A program made the position numbers and the translations under genes. From positions 124,001 to 188,000 of the forward strand of contig JBBAKM010000002.1 of NCBI GenBank assembly GCA_040403495.1: a DNA stretch of 64,000 nucleotides, given 5' to 3'. This DNA comes from JABMMZ01 sp040403495 (lineage in GTDB: Bacteria; Bacteroidota; Bacteroidia; NS11-12g; UBA955). This document shows, piece by piece, positions 36,328-46,229 of this stretch; the stretch's first letter is position 1; each line of letters begins with the position of its first letter. Below the pieces are notes generated by a model. That model worked only from the letters and a program-made list of their open reading frames with translations. It did no database searches and had not been told where the DNA came from.

Positions 36328-37743
36328 ATGCAAGACGAGCTAATTTTATCCAATAATCAAACCATTCCTAAGACCGATAAAAGGCAATTATACATTGAAA
36401 GCTATGGATGTGCTATGAATTTTAGTGACAGTGAAATTATTGGATCTATAATGTCAGAGAATGGTTTTGAGTATACTAAGGATGAGTTCAGTGCAGATGT
36501 TATTTTTTTGAATACTTGTGCTATTCGTGACAATGCGGAACAAAAAATTAGAGACCGTTTAAAACATTTAAGAAACAACAAAAGAAAAAATTCTGATTTA
36601 ATCATTGGGGTTTTGGGTTGCATGGCTGAAAGATTAAAGACTAAATTATTAGAGGAAGAAAAATTAGTTGATATAGTGGCTGGTCCCGATTCTTACAGAG
36701 ATTTACCCAATTTGGTGGCCGAGGTTGAAACAGGAAATAGGGCTATCAATGTTTTGTTGAGTAGGGAAGAAACTTATGCCGAAATTTCGCCGTTAAGATT
36801 AAATACCAATGGAATTTCTGCTTTTGTAAGCATCATGCGTGGTTGTGATAATATGTGTTCTTTTTGTGTAGTTCCTTTTACACGTGGAAGAGAGAGAAGC
36901 AGAGACCCACAAACCATATTGGAAGAAGTGAAAATACTGGGTGACAATGGTTACAAAGAAATAACACTTTTAGGGCAAAATGTAGACAGTTATTTGTGGT
37001 TTGGAGGCGGTCCAAAAATAGACTATAAAAATGCAAGCGATGAACAAAAAGAGAATGCAGTTAGTTTTGCTCAGTTACTCGAAAAGGTAGCACTTGTTCA
37101 CCCAAGTATGCGCATCAGATTTAGCACTTCGCATCCTAAGGATATTAACGACGATGTGTTGCATACTATTGCCAAATATCCCAATATTTGTAATCATATT
37201 CACCTCCCTGCACAGAGTGGAAGTACCCGTTTGTTGGAAGCCATGAACAGAACCTATTCTAGAGAATGGTACTTGGAAAGAATTAATAAAATTAAAGAAA
37301 TTATACCAAATTGCAGTATCAGTTGTGATATTATTGCTGGGTTTTGTTCAGAAACAGAAGAAGACCATCAAGCGACTTTGTCATTAATGGAAGAGTGTAA
37401 ATTCATCTTTAGTTACATGTACAAATATTCGGAACGACCGGGAACGTTGGCACAGAAAAAGATGCAAGATGATGTGCCTGAAGAAATTAAATCGCGCCGT
37501 CTAACTGAAATTATCGAGGTACAAAGTAAAATCTCTTTAGAAAACAATCAGAAGATGATAGGTAAAGTGGTTACAGTGTTAATAGACAGTGTTTCCAAAA
37601 AAAGTGAAATGGATTTATGTGGTCGCAATGATCAAAATAATATTGTAGTATTTCCAAGGGAAGATTACCAATTAGGAGATTATGCGAATGTATTGATAGA
37701 GAGGGCTACAGGTACAACATTAATAGGTAAAGCTGTAAAATAA
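36328..37743 (+). CDS. miaB: tRNA-2-methylthio-N6-dimethylallyladenosine synthase MiaB
   Basis: 471 residues. N-terminal UPF0004 domain with the three Cys of the auxiliary cluster (ESYGC, NTCAIRDNA, GVLGCMAER), radical SAM motif RGCDNMCSFCVVPFTRGRERS (CxxxCxxC) and a C-terminal TRAM domain. ASHP-type motif HLPAQSGS also fits. It adds a methylthio group to i6A37 of tRNAs. First gene of a chain with 1-nt overlaps (miaB, sigma-54-type activator, lptE, TPR) plus secG. Start chosen at the ATG after the -7 box. Confidence 0.95.
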   Translation: MQDELILSNNQTIPKTDKRQLYIESYGCAMNFSDSEIIGSIMSENGFEYTKDEFSADVIFLNTCAIRDNAEQKIRDRLKHLRNNKRKNSDLIIGVLGCMAERLKTKLLEEEKLVDIVAGPDSYRDLPNLVAEVETGNRAINVLLSREETYAEISPLRLNTNGISAFVSIMRGCDNMCSFCVVPFTRGRERSRDPQTILEEVKILGDNGYKEITLLGQNVDSYLWFGGGPKIDYKNASDEQKENAVSFAQLLEKVALVHPSMRIRFSTSHPKDINDDVLHTIAKYPNICNHIHLPAQSGSTRLLEAMNRTYSREWYLERINKIKEIIPNCSISCDIIAGFCSETEEDHQATLSLMEECKFIFSYMYKYSERPGTLAQKKMQDDVPEEIKSRRLTEIIEVQSKISLENNQKMIGKVVTVLIDSVSKKSEMDLCGRNDQNNIVVFPREDYQLGDYANVLIERATGTTLIGKAVK

Positions 37744-39005
37744 TGCAATTACAAAGTATAAAAAATAGGTTTGAAATAGTGGGGAATTCACCTGCTTTAA
37801 ACCACGCATTAGAAACCGCAATAAAAGTAGCACCTACAGACATGAGTGTGCTAATTTTAGGCGAAAGTGGTGTCGGAAAAGAATCGTTTTCGAAAATAAT
37901 TCATGCACAAAGTGCCCGTAAACATGCCAACTTCATAGCAGTAAACTGTGGTGCAATTCCGGAAGGAACTATTGATTCTGAATTGTTTGGTCACGAAAAA
38001 GGTTCATTTACGGGAGCTACAGATGCCCGAAAAGGGTATTTTGAAACCGTTAATGGAGGGACTATCTTTTTGGATGAAGTTGGCGAATTGCCTTTGGGAA
38101 CTCAAGCCCGATTGCTGCGTGTGCTCGAAAATGGAGAATATATTAAAGTGGGTTCTTCAAAGGTGTTAAAAACCAATGTAAGAGTAATAGCAGCCACTAA
38201 TAGAGATTTGCTCGAAAGAGCTCAACAAGGTAAGTTTAGAGAGGATTTGTATTACAGACTTGCGACAGTGCCCATTAGAGTACCCAAATTGTCTGAAAGA
38301 AAAGAAGATGTTTATTTGCTGTTTCGAAAGTTTGCAAGTGCATTTGCCGAAAAAAACCATGCCCCTCTTGTAGGATTAACCGAGGAAGCGCAAGAATTAT
38401 TGAAAAATTACACATGGCCAGGAAATATTCGTCAATTGAAAAATGTGACGGAGCAAATTTGTGTCTTGGAATCAGAAAATAACCCAATAAGTAGCGAAGT
38501 TCTTGGCTATTATTTGCCACGACCAGTTTCTAATTTACCGCAATTGGCCAATTCTTCAGAAGGACAAACGCAAGGATTCAGTGAACGAGATATTTTCTAT
38601 AAGTTCCTTATTGAAATGAAAAAAGATGTAAGTGAACTTAAAAGAATAGTGATGGGATTGATAGAGAATAATTCCAACCGTGAGGAGTTTATCAAAAAAC
38701 ATCAGTCAGAAATAAACCATGTGCTTTACAATCAAGAACCAGATTTTGAAGTTGCAGAGCAGAAACCAGCCATCATTATTCCATCAAGTACAATTATTGC
38801 GAATAATAAGGAGAGTTTTATAGAGGTACAACCATTGGACGACCATACACTTGGTTCGTTAACAATTGCTGACCAAGAGTTGGAAATGATTAAAAATGCA
38901 TTAAAGCGAAATAAAGGAAAAAGAAACCGAGCGGCCAAAGAACTTGGCATTTCGGAACGTACCCTTTATCGTAAAATTAAACAGTATAATTTAGAAGATT
39001 TTTAA
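37743..39005 (+). CDS. Sigma-54-type AAA+ transcription activator without receiver domain
   Basis: 420 residues. AAA+ core from about residue 10: Walker A GESGVGKE (40-47), sigma-54 contact loop GSFTGA (87-92, one change from GAFTGA), Walker B GGTIFLDEVGELP, and R-finger region FREDLYYRL. The C-terminus is a Fis-type helix-turn-helix (NRAAKELGISERTLYRKIKQY). No receiver or GAF input domain, so activity is presumably set by level or partner. Its place in this operon is conserved in the phylum from memory. 1-nt overlaps on both sides. Confidence 0.9.
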   Translation: MQLQSIKNRFEIVGNSPALNHALETAIKVAPTDMSVLILGESGVGKESFSKIIHAQSARKHANFIAVNCGAIPEGTIDSELFGHEKGSFTGATDARKGYFETVNGGTIFLDEVGELPLGTQARLLRVLENGEYIKVGSSKVLKTNVRVIAATNRDLLERAQQGKFREDLYYRLATVPIRVPKLSERKEDVYLLFRKFASAFAEKNHAPLVGLTEEAQELLKNYTWPGNIRQLKNVTEQICVLESENNPISSEVLGYYLPRPVSNLPQLANSSEGQTQGFSERDIFYKFLIEMKKDVSELKRIVMGLIENNSNREEFIKKHQSEINHVLYNQEPDFEVAEQKPAIIIPSSTIIANNKESFIEVQPLDDHTLGSLTIADQELEMIKNALKRNKGKRNRAAKELGISERTLYRKIKQYNLEDF

Positions 39006-39511
39006 TGAAATATAAAGGATTAATTTTAGGACTTATTTTATTGAGTTTGTCTGCTTGTAAGTCATGCAAGTATAGCTTGTCGGGGATAAACATTCCTGCC
39101 GATGTTAGCAATATTAGCATTGCCTATTTCAATAATCAAGCTAGTTTGGTCAATCCATCTATCAGTCAAAAGTTTACAGAACAACTGAAAGATAAATTTA
39201 TGAGAGAAACCTCATTAGCAATTGTTCCCCAAAATGGAGATTTCAAAATTACGGGGTCAATAACTGATTACAGAATTCAACCATCAGCAACGACAAATAC
39301 AACAGAAGCTGCCAAAAATAGATTTTCCATGACCGTGAATGTCGTGTTTGAGTGTCCTAAACACAAGGAAATGAATTTTACAGAGCAAATTACTAAATTT
39401 CAGGAGTTTAACGCTACAGAGAATTTCCAAACTATTGAAAATAGATTGTCAGACGAGGTAAGTACTCAAATAATTCAAGAAATATTTAACAAAGTAGCTT
39501 TGAAGTGGTAA
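39005..39511 (+). CDS. lptE: LptE-family LPS-assembly lipoprotein
   Basis: 168 residues with signal peptide and lipobox (LSLSAC, Cys18). The body (YSLSGINIPADVSNISIAYFNNQA...LTEQLKDKF...FKITGSITDY) matches Bacteroidota LptE, the plug of the LptD outer-membrane translocon. Embedded in an operon with an activator and secG, a common arrangement. Overlaps its neighbours by 1 nt at both ends. Confidence 0.85.
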   Translation: MKYKGLILGLILLSLSACKSCKYSLSGINIPADVSNISIAYFNNQASLVNPSISQKFTEQLKDKFMRETSLAIVPQNGDFKITGSITDYRIQPSATTNTTEAAKNRFSMTVNVVFECPKHKEMNFTEQITKFQEFNATENFQTIENRLSDEVSTQIIQEIFNKVALKW

Positions 39512-40932
39512 TGGACAGCAATAGAATAATAACGCTTTATCATCAGCCTGGATTAATGAATTCAGAGGATGTTGATGGGCTAAAAATGATGATTCAAAAA
39601 TCACCTTATTACTATTTGCCTTATGTTCTTTTAGCGAAATTTTATGTCAGTGAAAATGAACAGGAGTTTGACTTTTACCTCCGTCATGCCGCTATAAGAG
39701 TCAATAACAGAGAGGCCTTATATCATTATATTCATCAGAATGAATCGGTAAAAAGTGAAGATAGTTTAGAGGTGGTTTCAAATAGTAATGCCATCGATAA
39801 TTCAGCAACGATTACAACTCAAGAATCTGAAATTATTGAAGTTAAACAAAGTGTCGAAGAAGAAACGGCAAAAGAAGAGTTACCACAAGTGGAGGAGAGT
39901 AAATTGCCAGTTAATGATTTGGAGGCTTTTTTAAGAGAGGGAGAAGAGGCATTGCGCGAAAAGGCTGAAATTGCTGAAGTTGAGCTTGTTCAACAATATG
40001 CCACAGAGGAGATTGAAGAAGTTGTTTTTGAATTGCGACACAATAATGAGGTTTCAGTTACAGATGAATTCCCATTGACAGAAACAGAGGGATTAGAATT
40101 GGTAGAAACTGAATTTACTTTCTCTGCTCAACATCAACAAATTGAGGAAATAACAGAAGTAAGCTCTTCAGACAATGAAACTGAATTGGAGACGGAACTT
40201 GTGCCTAAAAATGAGTTCCAAGAAAAGGTTGAGCTTGAGCAAAATGAGATACCTACAATGGCAGAAGAATTGGCAGAGGAGTTAGCTATTGATATAGAAG
40301 TGAGTGAAAAAAATGATGATTTAGCAGATGAGGGGATAACAGAAAGTAAAGAAATTCAGATTGAAGAAACAGATGAGGTGATTCAAGAGGCAGAAATACA
40401 AATTGAGCATTCTGAAATTCAAGAAGAGGAACCGATTGAAGCTGTAATAGATTCTCAAAAAGAATTAGAAAAGTATTTAGATTTAAGAAAAAATCCAATT
40501 TATAATTTAGAAGTAGAGTTAAACAGTAAACAGAAAGAAAGAGAAACCGCTACTTCGGAGAAAGATTTTTTTGCTTGGCTCAAGCAGCCTAAAGGAGCTT
40601 CAGAAATAGTTGAAAAACCAATTGAAGAAGAGTTGGAAACTGTTGGCAAAGTTGAAGAAGAGATAGAAGAAGACGACATCATTGCAAGGTTTATAAAAAA
40701 GAATCCTCAAATTTCGAGACCTAAGAAAGAGTTTTACAATGCCGAAAACATGGCAAAGAAAAGTGAAGTTTTTGAATTGGATTTTGTAACAGAAACATTA
40801 GCCCAACTATACCATCAACAAGGAGATATTAGTTTGGCAATAAAAGCATACGAAAAATTAATTTTGCAAAATCCTTCAAAAAAGGCGTATTTTGCATCCC
40901 TTATAGAAAATCTTAAAAAAGAAAAAAAATAA
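39511..40932 (+). CDS. Acidic TPR-containing protein of the miaB-secG operon
   Basis: 473 residues from ATG 39511, which overlaps the LptE stop by 1 nt; a GTG 6 bases earlier is possible but unlikely. The first 90 residues are a folded helical domain (PYYYLPYVLLAKFYVSEN). Residues 90-400 are extremely Glu-rich and probably disordered. The last 50 form a TPR unit (LAQLYHQQGDISLAIKAYEKLILQNPSK). Family conserved next to lptE/secG in Bacteroidota; function unknown, perhaps an assembly factor. Confidence 0.6.
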   Translation: MDSNRIITLYHQPGLMNSEDVDGLKMMIQKSPYYYLPYVLLAKFYVSENEQEFDFYLRHAAIRVNNREALYHYIHQNESVKSEDSLEVVSNSNAIDNSATITTQESEIIEVKQSVEEETAKEELPQVEESKLPVNDLEAFLREGEEALREKAEIAEVELVQQYATEEIEEVVFELRHNNEVSVTDEFPLTETEGLELVETEFTFSAQHQQIEEITEVSSSDNETELETELVPKNEFQEKVELEQNEIPTMAEELAEELAIDIEVSEKNDDLADEGITESKEIQIEETDEVIQEAEIQIEHSEIQEEEPIEAVIDSQKELEKYLDLRKNPIYNLEVELNSKQKERETATSEKDFFAWLKQPKGASEIVEKPIEEELETVGKVEEEIEEDDIIARFIKKNPQISRPKKEFYNAENMAKKSEVFELDFVTETLAQLYHQQGDISLAIKAYEKLILQNPSKKAYFASLIENLKKEKK

Positions 40933-40935
40933 ATT

Positions 40936-41328
40936 ATGTTAAGTATCATATTAATAATAGGCCTAATTGCAGCCGCTTTAATTATTGGAATTATATTAAT
41001 TCAAAACCCAAAAGGTGGAGGATTAGCCTCTAATTTCTCTTCAAGTAACCAAATGTTTGGAGTTCAAAGAACCTCAGAAGGTGTTGAGAAATTGACTTGG
41101 ATTTTTGCGGCGGTTATTTTAGTAGTTTCTTTAGTGGCAAGCTCATACAACGGAGCTTCAACAGTAGGTACAGGAAAAGTAGAAGCTAAAGATGCTAAAA
41201 TTAACGAATTAATAAATGCACCAGCGGCAAAAGGAAATGCAACGCCAAGTGCACCAGCAACACAACAGCCAGCTCAGCAACAACCAGTTCAACAAGCCGA
41301 CCCAGCGCAACAACAACCTACACAATAA
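40936..41328 (+). CDS. secG: Preprotein translocase subunit SecG
   Basis: 130 residues. Two TM helices (1-22 and 55-75) flank the conserved loop NPKGGGLASNFSSSNQMFGVQR, diagnostic for SecG. The tail after residue 95 is Ala/Pro/Gln-rich (QQPVQQ repeats) and unusual in composition but typical of Bacteroidota SecG. It accompanies SecYE in the inner membrane and ends the operon. Confidence 0.95.
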   Translation: MLSIILIIGLIAAALIIGIILIQNPKGGGLASNFSSSNQMFGVQRTSEGVEKLTWIFAAVILVVSLVASSYNGASTVGTGKVEAKDAKINELINAPAAKGNATPSAPATQQPAQQQPVQQADPAQQQPTQ

Positions 41329-41348
41329 GGTTTATAAATAATTTTTAT

Positions 41349-41380
41349 AAAAAAGGCGATTATTTTAATCGCCTTTTTTT
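41349..41380. terminator. Strong bidirectional intrinsic terminator
   Basis: AAAAGGCGATTA-TTT-TAATCGCCTTTT with flanking A and T runs, between the convergent secG operon and the 41382-42131 gene. Perfect 12-bp stem, so it can work in both directions. Confidence 0.9.
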
Positions 41381-41381
41381 A

Positions 41382-42131
41382 TTAGTCTATAGCGTATGCC
41401 AATCCAATTTTAATATTTTTGTTAAATATTTTAGCGTCTTTGATGCCATTTAAGTCAAAGGTTTTTAAACTTAAATCAGGTTGTAAGTTAATCCCAAACT
41501 TACCTTTTAATAAAAAAGAAAAGTTGTTTTGTAAATAGTATTGACTCCCATTTGAAAAGGAACTTTTGGCATCAGTAAACATAATGTCATAACCAAGCAA
41601 ACTGGTGTAGCTTAACCATTTATTAATTCTAATTTTAGTGCCTAACACTACCCCAGTATTAAAAGCATCAATAATATTTTTTGCTTTTGCTGTTGGAGCG
41701 CTATAAAAAGTTCTTGAGTCTAAATTGATTCCTATTCCTAAACTAAAATCATCTCCTTTTATAAAGTTTATTCCATAAGTTGCGGTAAAAACAGGTAGGT
41801 CCAAACCATATACTTTGTTGGTGTCATTAAAAACACTTGAATCTTTACTTCCATTCAATAAATAACGAACAAGCCAAGTGGCATCCATTCTGAAAAATTT
41901 GTCTTCTTTAAAATGAACGTAGTTGAATGACAACCCTGAGGTATTTATATTTTTCCCTCTTTCTGTAATTGTTTTTGGAACAGCACCTGCTTGTAAAAAA
42001 TTGAGAGATGTAATGCGCTCTTGAGCAGAAACAGTGGTACAAATTCCAAAAGCAAAAATGAAAACACTACATTTTATAAAGAAGTTCATCGGTGAATAAA
42101 TGGATTTAAAATTGATTCTAACGGGTTTCAT
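41382..42131 (-). CDS. Outer-membrane beta-barrel-like hypothetical protein
   Basis: 249 residues. A signal peptide is present (FFIKCSVFIFAFGICTTVSAQ), preceded by an 18-residue hydrophilic extension; an in-frame ATG at 42089 would remove most of it. The ATG at 42131 is kept because a -7 box lies 13 nt upstream. Alternating aromatic/hydrophobic beta strands (GIGINLDSRTFY, LLGYDIMF, IGLAYAID) suggest a small barrel. No family recognised. Confidence 0.6.
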   Translation of the reverse strand: MKPVRINFKSIYSPMNFFIKCSVFIFAFGICTTVSAQERITSLNFLQAGAVPKTITERGKNINTSGLSFNYVHFKEDKFFRMDATWLVRYLLNGSKDSSVFNDTNKVYGLDLPVFTATYGINFIKGDDFSLGIGINLDSRTFYSAPTAKAKNIIDAFNTGVVLGTKIRINKWLSYTSLLGYDIMFTDAKSSFSNGSQYYLQNNFSFLLKGKFGINLQPDLSLKTFDLNGIKDAKIFNKNIKIGLAYAID

Positions 42132-42144
42132 TTAATTTATTCTA

Positions 42145-42152
42145 CAAATGTA
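42145..42152 (-). promoter_or_regulatory. -7 promoter box, within short palindrome
   Basis: TACATTTG on the minus strand, 13 nt before ATG 42131. It overlaps the palindrome TCTACA-AA-TGTAGA (42141-42154), which could be an operator. Confidence 0.45.
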
Positions 42153-42245
42153 GAACTATATGATTAAACGTCAATACATCATTTGTATTATTCAAATAGT
42201 TGAGAATTTAAAAATGGATATTCTTTTTGTTTAATGCTTTAAATG

Positions 42246-42253
42246 TATCTTTG
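42246..42253 (+). promoter_or_regulatory. -7 promoter box for metG
   Basis: TATCTTTG ends 3 nt before the ATG at 42257; a TTTG at 42226-42229 lies 16 nt upstream of it as a possible -33. It implies a leaderless metG mRNA or use of the next ATG at 42263. Confidence 0.55.
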
Positions 42254-42256
42254 CCA

Positions 42257-44383
42257 ATGTCTATGAAGTCTTTTAAAAGAACCCTTGTGACAGCGGCTTT
42301 GCCTTATGCAAATGGCCCTAAACATATTGGTCATTTAGCTGGAGCCTATATTCCTGCTGATATTTATACCCGATATTTAAGAAATGCGGGAGAGGAAGTG
42401 TTATTTGTATGCGGTAGTGATGAACATGGAACCGCAATCCCAATTCAAGCTCAAAAAGAAAATACTAGCCCACAACATATTATTGACAGATACCATCATT
42501 TACTAAAAGAAAATTTTGAGAAACTTGGTATCTCATTCGATGTGTATCACCGCACAAGTGACGAAATACACCACCAAACAGCTCAAGAGTTTTTCTTGAA
42601 TTTATATGAAAAAGGCTTGTTTAAAGAAGAGATTTCGGAACAATATTTCGACGAAGAAAAACAAACCTTTTTAGCAGACAGATATATCAAAGGGACTTGT
42701 CCCAATTGTGGTTTTCACAGTGCGTATGGCGATCAATGTGAAAAGTGTGGTAAAGCTTTAAGCCCTAATGAATTAATAAATCCTGTTTCTACACTTTCTG
42801 ATAAAACCCCTGTTTTAAAAACCACTAAACATTGGTATTTGCCTTTAAATGAATACGAACCGTGGTTGAAAGAATGGTTACTCGAAGGGCATAAAGACGA
42901 TTGGAAAACCAACGTGTATGGTCAAAGTAAAAGTTGGATTGATGGCGGTTTGTCGCCTCGTGCCATGACGCGAGATCTTGATTGGGGCGTAAAAGTGCCG
43001 ATTGAAGGTGCTGAAGGTAAAGTGTTGTATGTTTGGTTTGATGCCCCCATTGGCTATATTTCTGCCACTAAAGCTTTTTTCAAAGAATTGGAAGAAAAAT
43101 CATTTCACTATGCCTACCCACAAAATTCAATGATCAAAAGTGGTCAAGCAAATGATTGGAAAAAGTGGTGGCAAAATGATGACAGTCGTTTGATACATTT
43201 TATTGGAAAAGACAATATCGTGTTTCATTGTATTATTTTTCCAGCGATGTTAAAGGCTGCTGAATCCTATGTTTTGCCAGACAATGTACCTGCCAATGAA
43301 TTTTTAAATTTAGAGGGAGATAAAATGAGTACAAGCAGAAAGTGGAGTGTGGAAATGGAAGATTATTTCAAGGAATTTGAAAACAAAGAAGATGTGCTGA
43401 GATATGTATTAACTGCTATAGCACCAGAAACCAAAGATGCAGACTTTAGTTGGAAAGATTTTCAAACCAGAAATAACAGTGAGTTGGTTGCAATTTTAGG
43501 CAATTTCATAAACAGAGTGATGGTACTGTCTCACAAGTATTATGAAGGGGTAGTGCCTGTTGCAAGTAATTTGTTAGAGATAGACCAACAATTAATAAAG
43601 GATATTCAATTATTCCAAGAGGAAATAGACCATTCTATTCGTCATTTTAAGTTCAGAGACGGATTGTTTGCACTGATGAACATAGCCCGTGCTGGAAATA
43701 AATATTTGGCAGAAATGGAGCCTTGGAAATTGGTGAAAACAGATGAAACTAGAACGGCAACAGTAATGTTTAATGCCATTCAAGTCTGTGCAACCTTGTC
43801 TTGGTGGATGGACGCTTTTATGCCTTTTTCTGCTCAGAAATTACGAATCCAATTGAATACACAAAAAGAAAATTATGTGAATAATAGCTTTGTTCAGTTT
43901 CAATCAGGACACACATTAGGGCAAGCAGCCCATTTATTCAGTAACATAGAAGATGATATTATTCAAAAACAAGTGAAGCATTTAGAAGAGTCAAAAGCAA
44001 TGGTTGCAACTACAGTAATAGAAGCAACAGAAGAACCTCAATCTGAATTAAAACCATTGATTACATTTGATGATTTTAGTAAAATAGATTTAAGAGTAGG
44101 CACTGTTTTGGAAGCCGAAAAGGTTGAGAAAGCAGATAAGTTATTAAAGTTAAAAGTAGATTTAGGTTTTGAACTACGCACTATAGTTTCGGGGATTGCT
44201 TTGCATTTTACACCAAGTGAATTAATAGGGCAACAAGTGTGTGTATTAGCGAATTTGGCCCCACGTAAAATTAAAGGGATAGAAAGTAATGGAATGTTAT
44301 TACTTGCTGAAAATGAAGATGGTTCTCTTAAACTAATGCAACCGGGAGGCGCTGTTGTAAGTCCGGGAAGTAAAATAGCTTAG
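42257..44383 (+). CDS. metG: Methionyl-tRNA synthetase
   Basis: 708 residues from ATG 42257 (42263 also possible). Class I motifs HIGHLAGAY and KMSTSRKW, the zinc knuckles CPNCGFHSAYGDQCEKC, and a C-terminal EMAP-II/OB-fold tRNA-binding domain (FDDFSKIDLRVGTV onward) make this the long form of MetRS. The longer frame opening at 42227 is rejected because the promoter box lies inside it. Charges tRNA-Met in the cytosol; essential. Confidence 0.97.
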   Translation: MSMKSFKRTLVTAALPYANGPKHIGHLAGAYIPADIYTRYLRNAGEEVLFVCGSDEHGTAIPIQAQKENTSPQHIIDRYHHLLKENFEKLGISFDVYHRTSDEIHHQTAQEFFLNLYEKGLFKEEISEQYFDEEKQTFLADRYIKGTCPNCGFHSAYGDQCEKCGKALSPNELINPVSTLSDKTPVLKTTKHWYLPLNEYEPWLKEWLLEGHKDDWKTNVYGQSKSWIDGGLSPRAMTRDLDWGVKVPIEGAEGKVLYVWFDAPIGYISATKAFFKELEEKSFHYAYPQNSMIKSGQANDWKKWWQNDDSRLIHFIGKDNIVFHCIIFPAMLKAAESYVLPDNVPANEFLNLEGDKMSTSRKWSVEMEDYFKEFENKEDVLRYVLTAIAPETKDADFSWKDFQTRNNSELVAILGNFINRVMVLSHKYYEGVVPVASNLLEIDQQLIKDIQLFQEEIDHSIRHFKFRDGLFALMNIARAGNKYLAEMEPWKLVKTDETRTATVMFNAIQVCATLSWWMDAFMPFSAQKLRIQLNTQKENYVNNSFVQFQSGHTLGQAAHLFSNIEDDIIQKQVKHLEESKAMVATTVIEATEEPQSELKPLITFDDFSKIDLRVGTVLEAEKVEKADKLLKLKVDLGFELRTIVSGIALHFTPSELIGQQVCVLANLAPRKIKGIESNGMLLLAENEDGSLKLMQPGGAVVSPGSKIA

Positions 44384-44429
44384 TTAATATTTTGTTTTAC
44401 TATTAATTTATTTATAAATTAAATTGTAC

Positions 44430-44437
44430 TAATTTTG
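44430..44437 (+). promoter_or_regulatory. -7 promoter box for the histidine kinase
   Basis: TAATTTTG ends 8 nt before the ATG at 44446. Confidence 0.5.
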
Positions 44438-44445
44438 CGCCTACT

Positions 44446-45723
44446 ATGAAAAGAAGCGAAAAAATATTAAATGCACTGGGCCAAGCTTATTTTACTTTGT
44501 CAAGTAACAATAGTTTGGAAAGTTCTATAACCAATGTATTGGGTATTTTGGGTAAGGCAACAGATGTTGACAGGGTTTATATTTTTCAGAATTTCCAAAA
44601 CAGTGATAATGAGGAAATTTTTTCACAAAAATATGAATGGACCAAAGAGAATATAAGTATTCAGATAGACAATCCTGAATTACAAGATTTGCCTTGGTCA
44701 ATTTTTGCGGATTTGCGTTTGGTTATGTTAGAGAGAAAAACATACAGCGCAATAGTAAAAGACATAAAAGATGATTCTTTCAGAGAAACGCTGCAATCAC
44801 AAGAAATAAAAGCAGTCTTATTCGTTCCTATTTATTCGAATGACTTATTTTGGGGTTGGGTTGGTTTTGACAATTGTCAAACTGATGATACATTCACTGA
44901 AAGTCAGCAGGATGCTTTGTTAGCACTTGCATCTACAATTGGAAATGTTATTGCAATGCAAAAACAGCAGGCTGAAATTCAGTTGGCAAATGAACGTTTG
45001 AAAACAGCATTAAATTCTGAAAAGGAGGTTAATAAGTTAAAGTCTCGTTTTGTGACCACCGCTTCTCACGAGTTCAGAACGCCACTTTCTACCATTTCAG
45101 GAAGTACAGAATTAATGGAAATGTACATTAGTGAAATTTCAAATCTTAAATTAGCGGAGAAGTATGAGAAACACATTAACAGGATTAAAAAAGAAATTAA
45201 CAGAATGGTTATTTTGTTAAATGATACTTTAATTCTCGAAAAACAATCATTGGGTAAATACAGTTACAATCCATCCCAGTTTTCACTTTCTCTGTATATT
45301 TCAAATTTTGTAAACGAGTATTATTCGCAAAAAATTGATAATAATCGCATAAAGTTGATAATGCCTGATTTGCCTATGGATATTAGAAGTGATTCTCAAA
45401 TATTAACTCACATTGTTTCTAATTTGCTCGACAATGCTTTAAAATATTCGGAAGAGAATTCCACAGTTAAGTTAATCGTTGAGCCGTTTACAACAGGGAT
45501 AAAAATTTCTATTGTTGACCAAGGAATTGGAATTCCCGAAGATGAACAAGTGCATTTATTTGAAAGCTTTTTCAGAGCATCGAATGTAGTAGGGATAGTA
45601 GGAACAGGATTGGGACTTACAATTGTTAAGCAGTTTGTTGAATTACTAAATGGAACTATCGCTTATAAAAGTGCTTTAAACAAAGGGTCTGAATTTACAA
45701 TTACACTGCCACTAAAACACTAG
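44446..45723 (+). CDS. Soluble GAF-domain sensor histidine kinase
   Basis: 425 residues with no membrane segment. A GAF domain (about 20-170) is followed by a linker coiled coil, HisKA with phospho-acceptor His208 (TASHEFRTPLS), and HATPase_c with N-box NLLDNALKYS, G1 DQGIGIP and G2 GTGLGLTIV. It reads a cytosolic signal through GAF and relays phosphate to an unlinked response regulator; none is encoded next to it. Its last 4 bases overlap the convergent SpxH-like frame. Confidence 0.9.
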   Translation: MKRSEKILNALGQAYFTLSSNNSLESSITNVLGILGKATDVDRVYIFQNFQNSDNEEIFSQKYEWTKENISIQIDNPELQDLPWSIFADLRLVMLERKTYSAIVKDIKDDSFRETLQSQEIKAVLFVPIYSNDLFWGWVGFDNCQTDDTFTESQQDALLALASTIGNVIAMQKQQAEIQLANERLKTALNSEKEVNKLKSRFVTTASHEFRTPLSTISGSTELMEMYISEISNLKLAEKYEKHINRIKKEINRMVILLNDTLILEKQSLGKYSYNPSQFSLSLYISNFVNEYYSQKIDNNRIKLIMPDLPMDIRSDSQILTHIVSNLLDNALKYSEENSTVKLIVEPFTTGIKISIVDQGIGIPEDEQVHLFESFFRASNVVGIVGTGLGLTIVKQFVELLNGTIAYKSALNKGSEFTITLPLKH

Positions 45724-46229
45724 TTTTTAAGTTTTAGTTTCCAAATATCACCTGCCTTATTTTTCTTTTTGCCTACAATGCCTGAGTGTTCTAGGTTTAT
45801 TAGAATATTCTCAGCTTCAAGGATATTGATTTCTAAAAGATATGAAAATTCATGAGCAGTCATGCTTTGGTAAATATTAAATAATTCAATAGGTTGACGC
45901 TTGGTGTTGTTTTTTACAGCCAATGGATTTAATTCTAGAATGGCTTTTTCCATGACCTCATATTCTTGATAGCCTCTTAATGTTTTTTCATCACCAAATT
46001 CATTTTTAAAGATAAAGGTTGGAAGCGTATGGATTTTGAGTTCAGAGGCATATTCAAGGTCTTCATTGAATTTTTTAATTGCATTTAAGTTCATGTCCTC
46101 TTTAAGTTTAATAACATCTAAACCAACCTCCTCTGCTGTATGTAAAAGTAAATCTATATCTGTAATGTTTTTACTTTCCAAAAACAATAGCTCTTTAATC
46201 CTCCTGTGAAATTGGTAGGCTTTTAATTT
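45720..46229 (-). pseudogene. C-terminal half of SpxH/DsbA-like domain, frameshifted from the FAD gene
   Basis: The frame is open from about 46230 and encodes AYQFHRRIKELLFLESKNI..., then a thioredoxin-like second half (LPTFIF) and a C-terminal winged-helix-like region of 60 residues. Its upstream codons continue the thioredoxin-like domain that begins in the FAD gene (46223-47650), in a different frame. One extra base in the A runs of the coding strand (+ strand T runs at 46227-46234) would join them. A TTG at 46187 is the only start if expressed alone. Either a real frameshift mutation or a sequencing/assembly error. Confidence 0.65.

Noticed and set aside
40286..40498. Leu/Phe-rich frame opposite the acidic TPR protein
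   Set aside because: It mirrors the Glu-rich codons of the real gene and has no start context.
42227..42256. Upstream ATG of metG (ten extra residues)
   Set aside because: The promoter box 42246-42253 is inside that extension, and the MetRS family start matches the ATG at 42257 or 42263.
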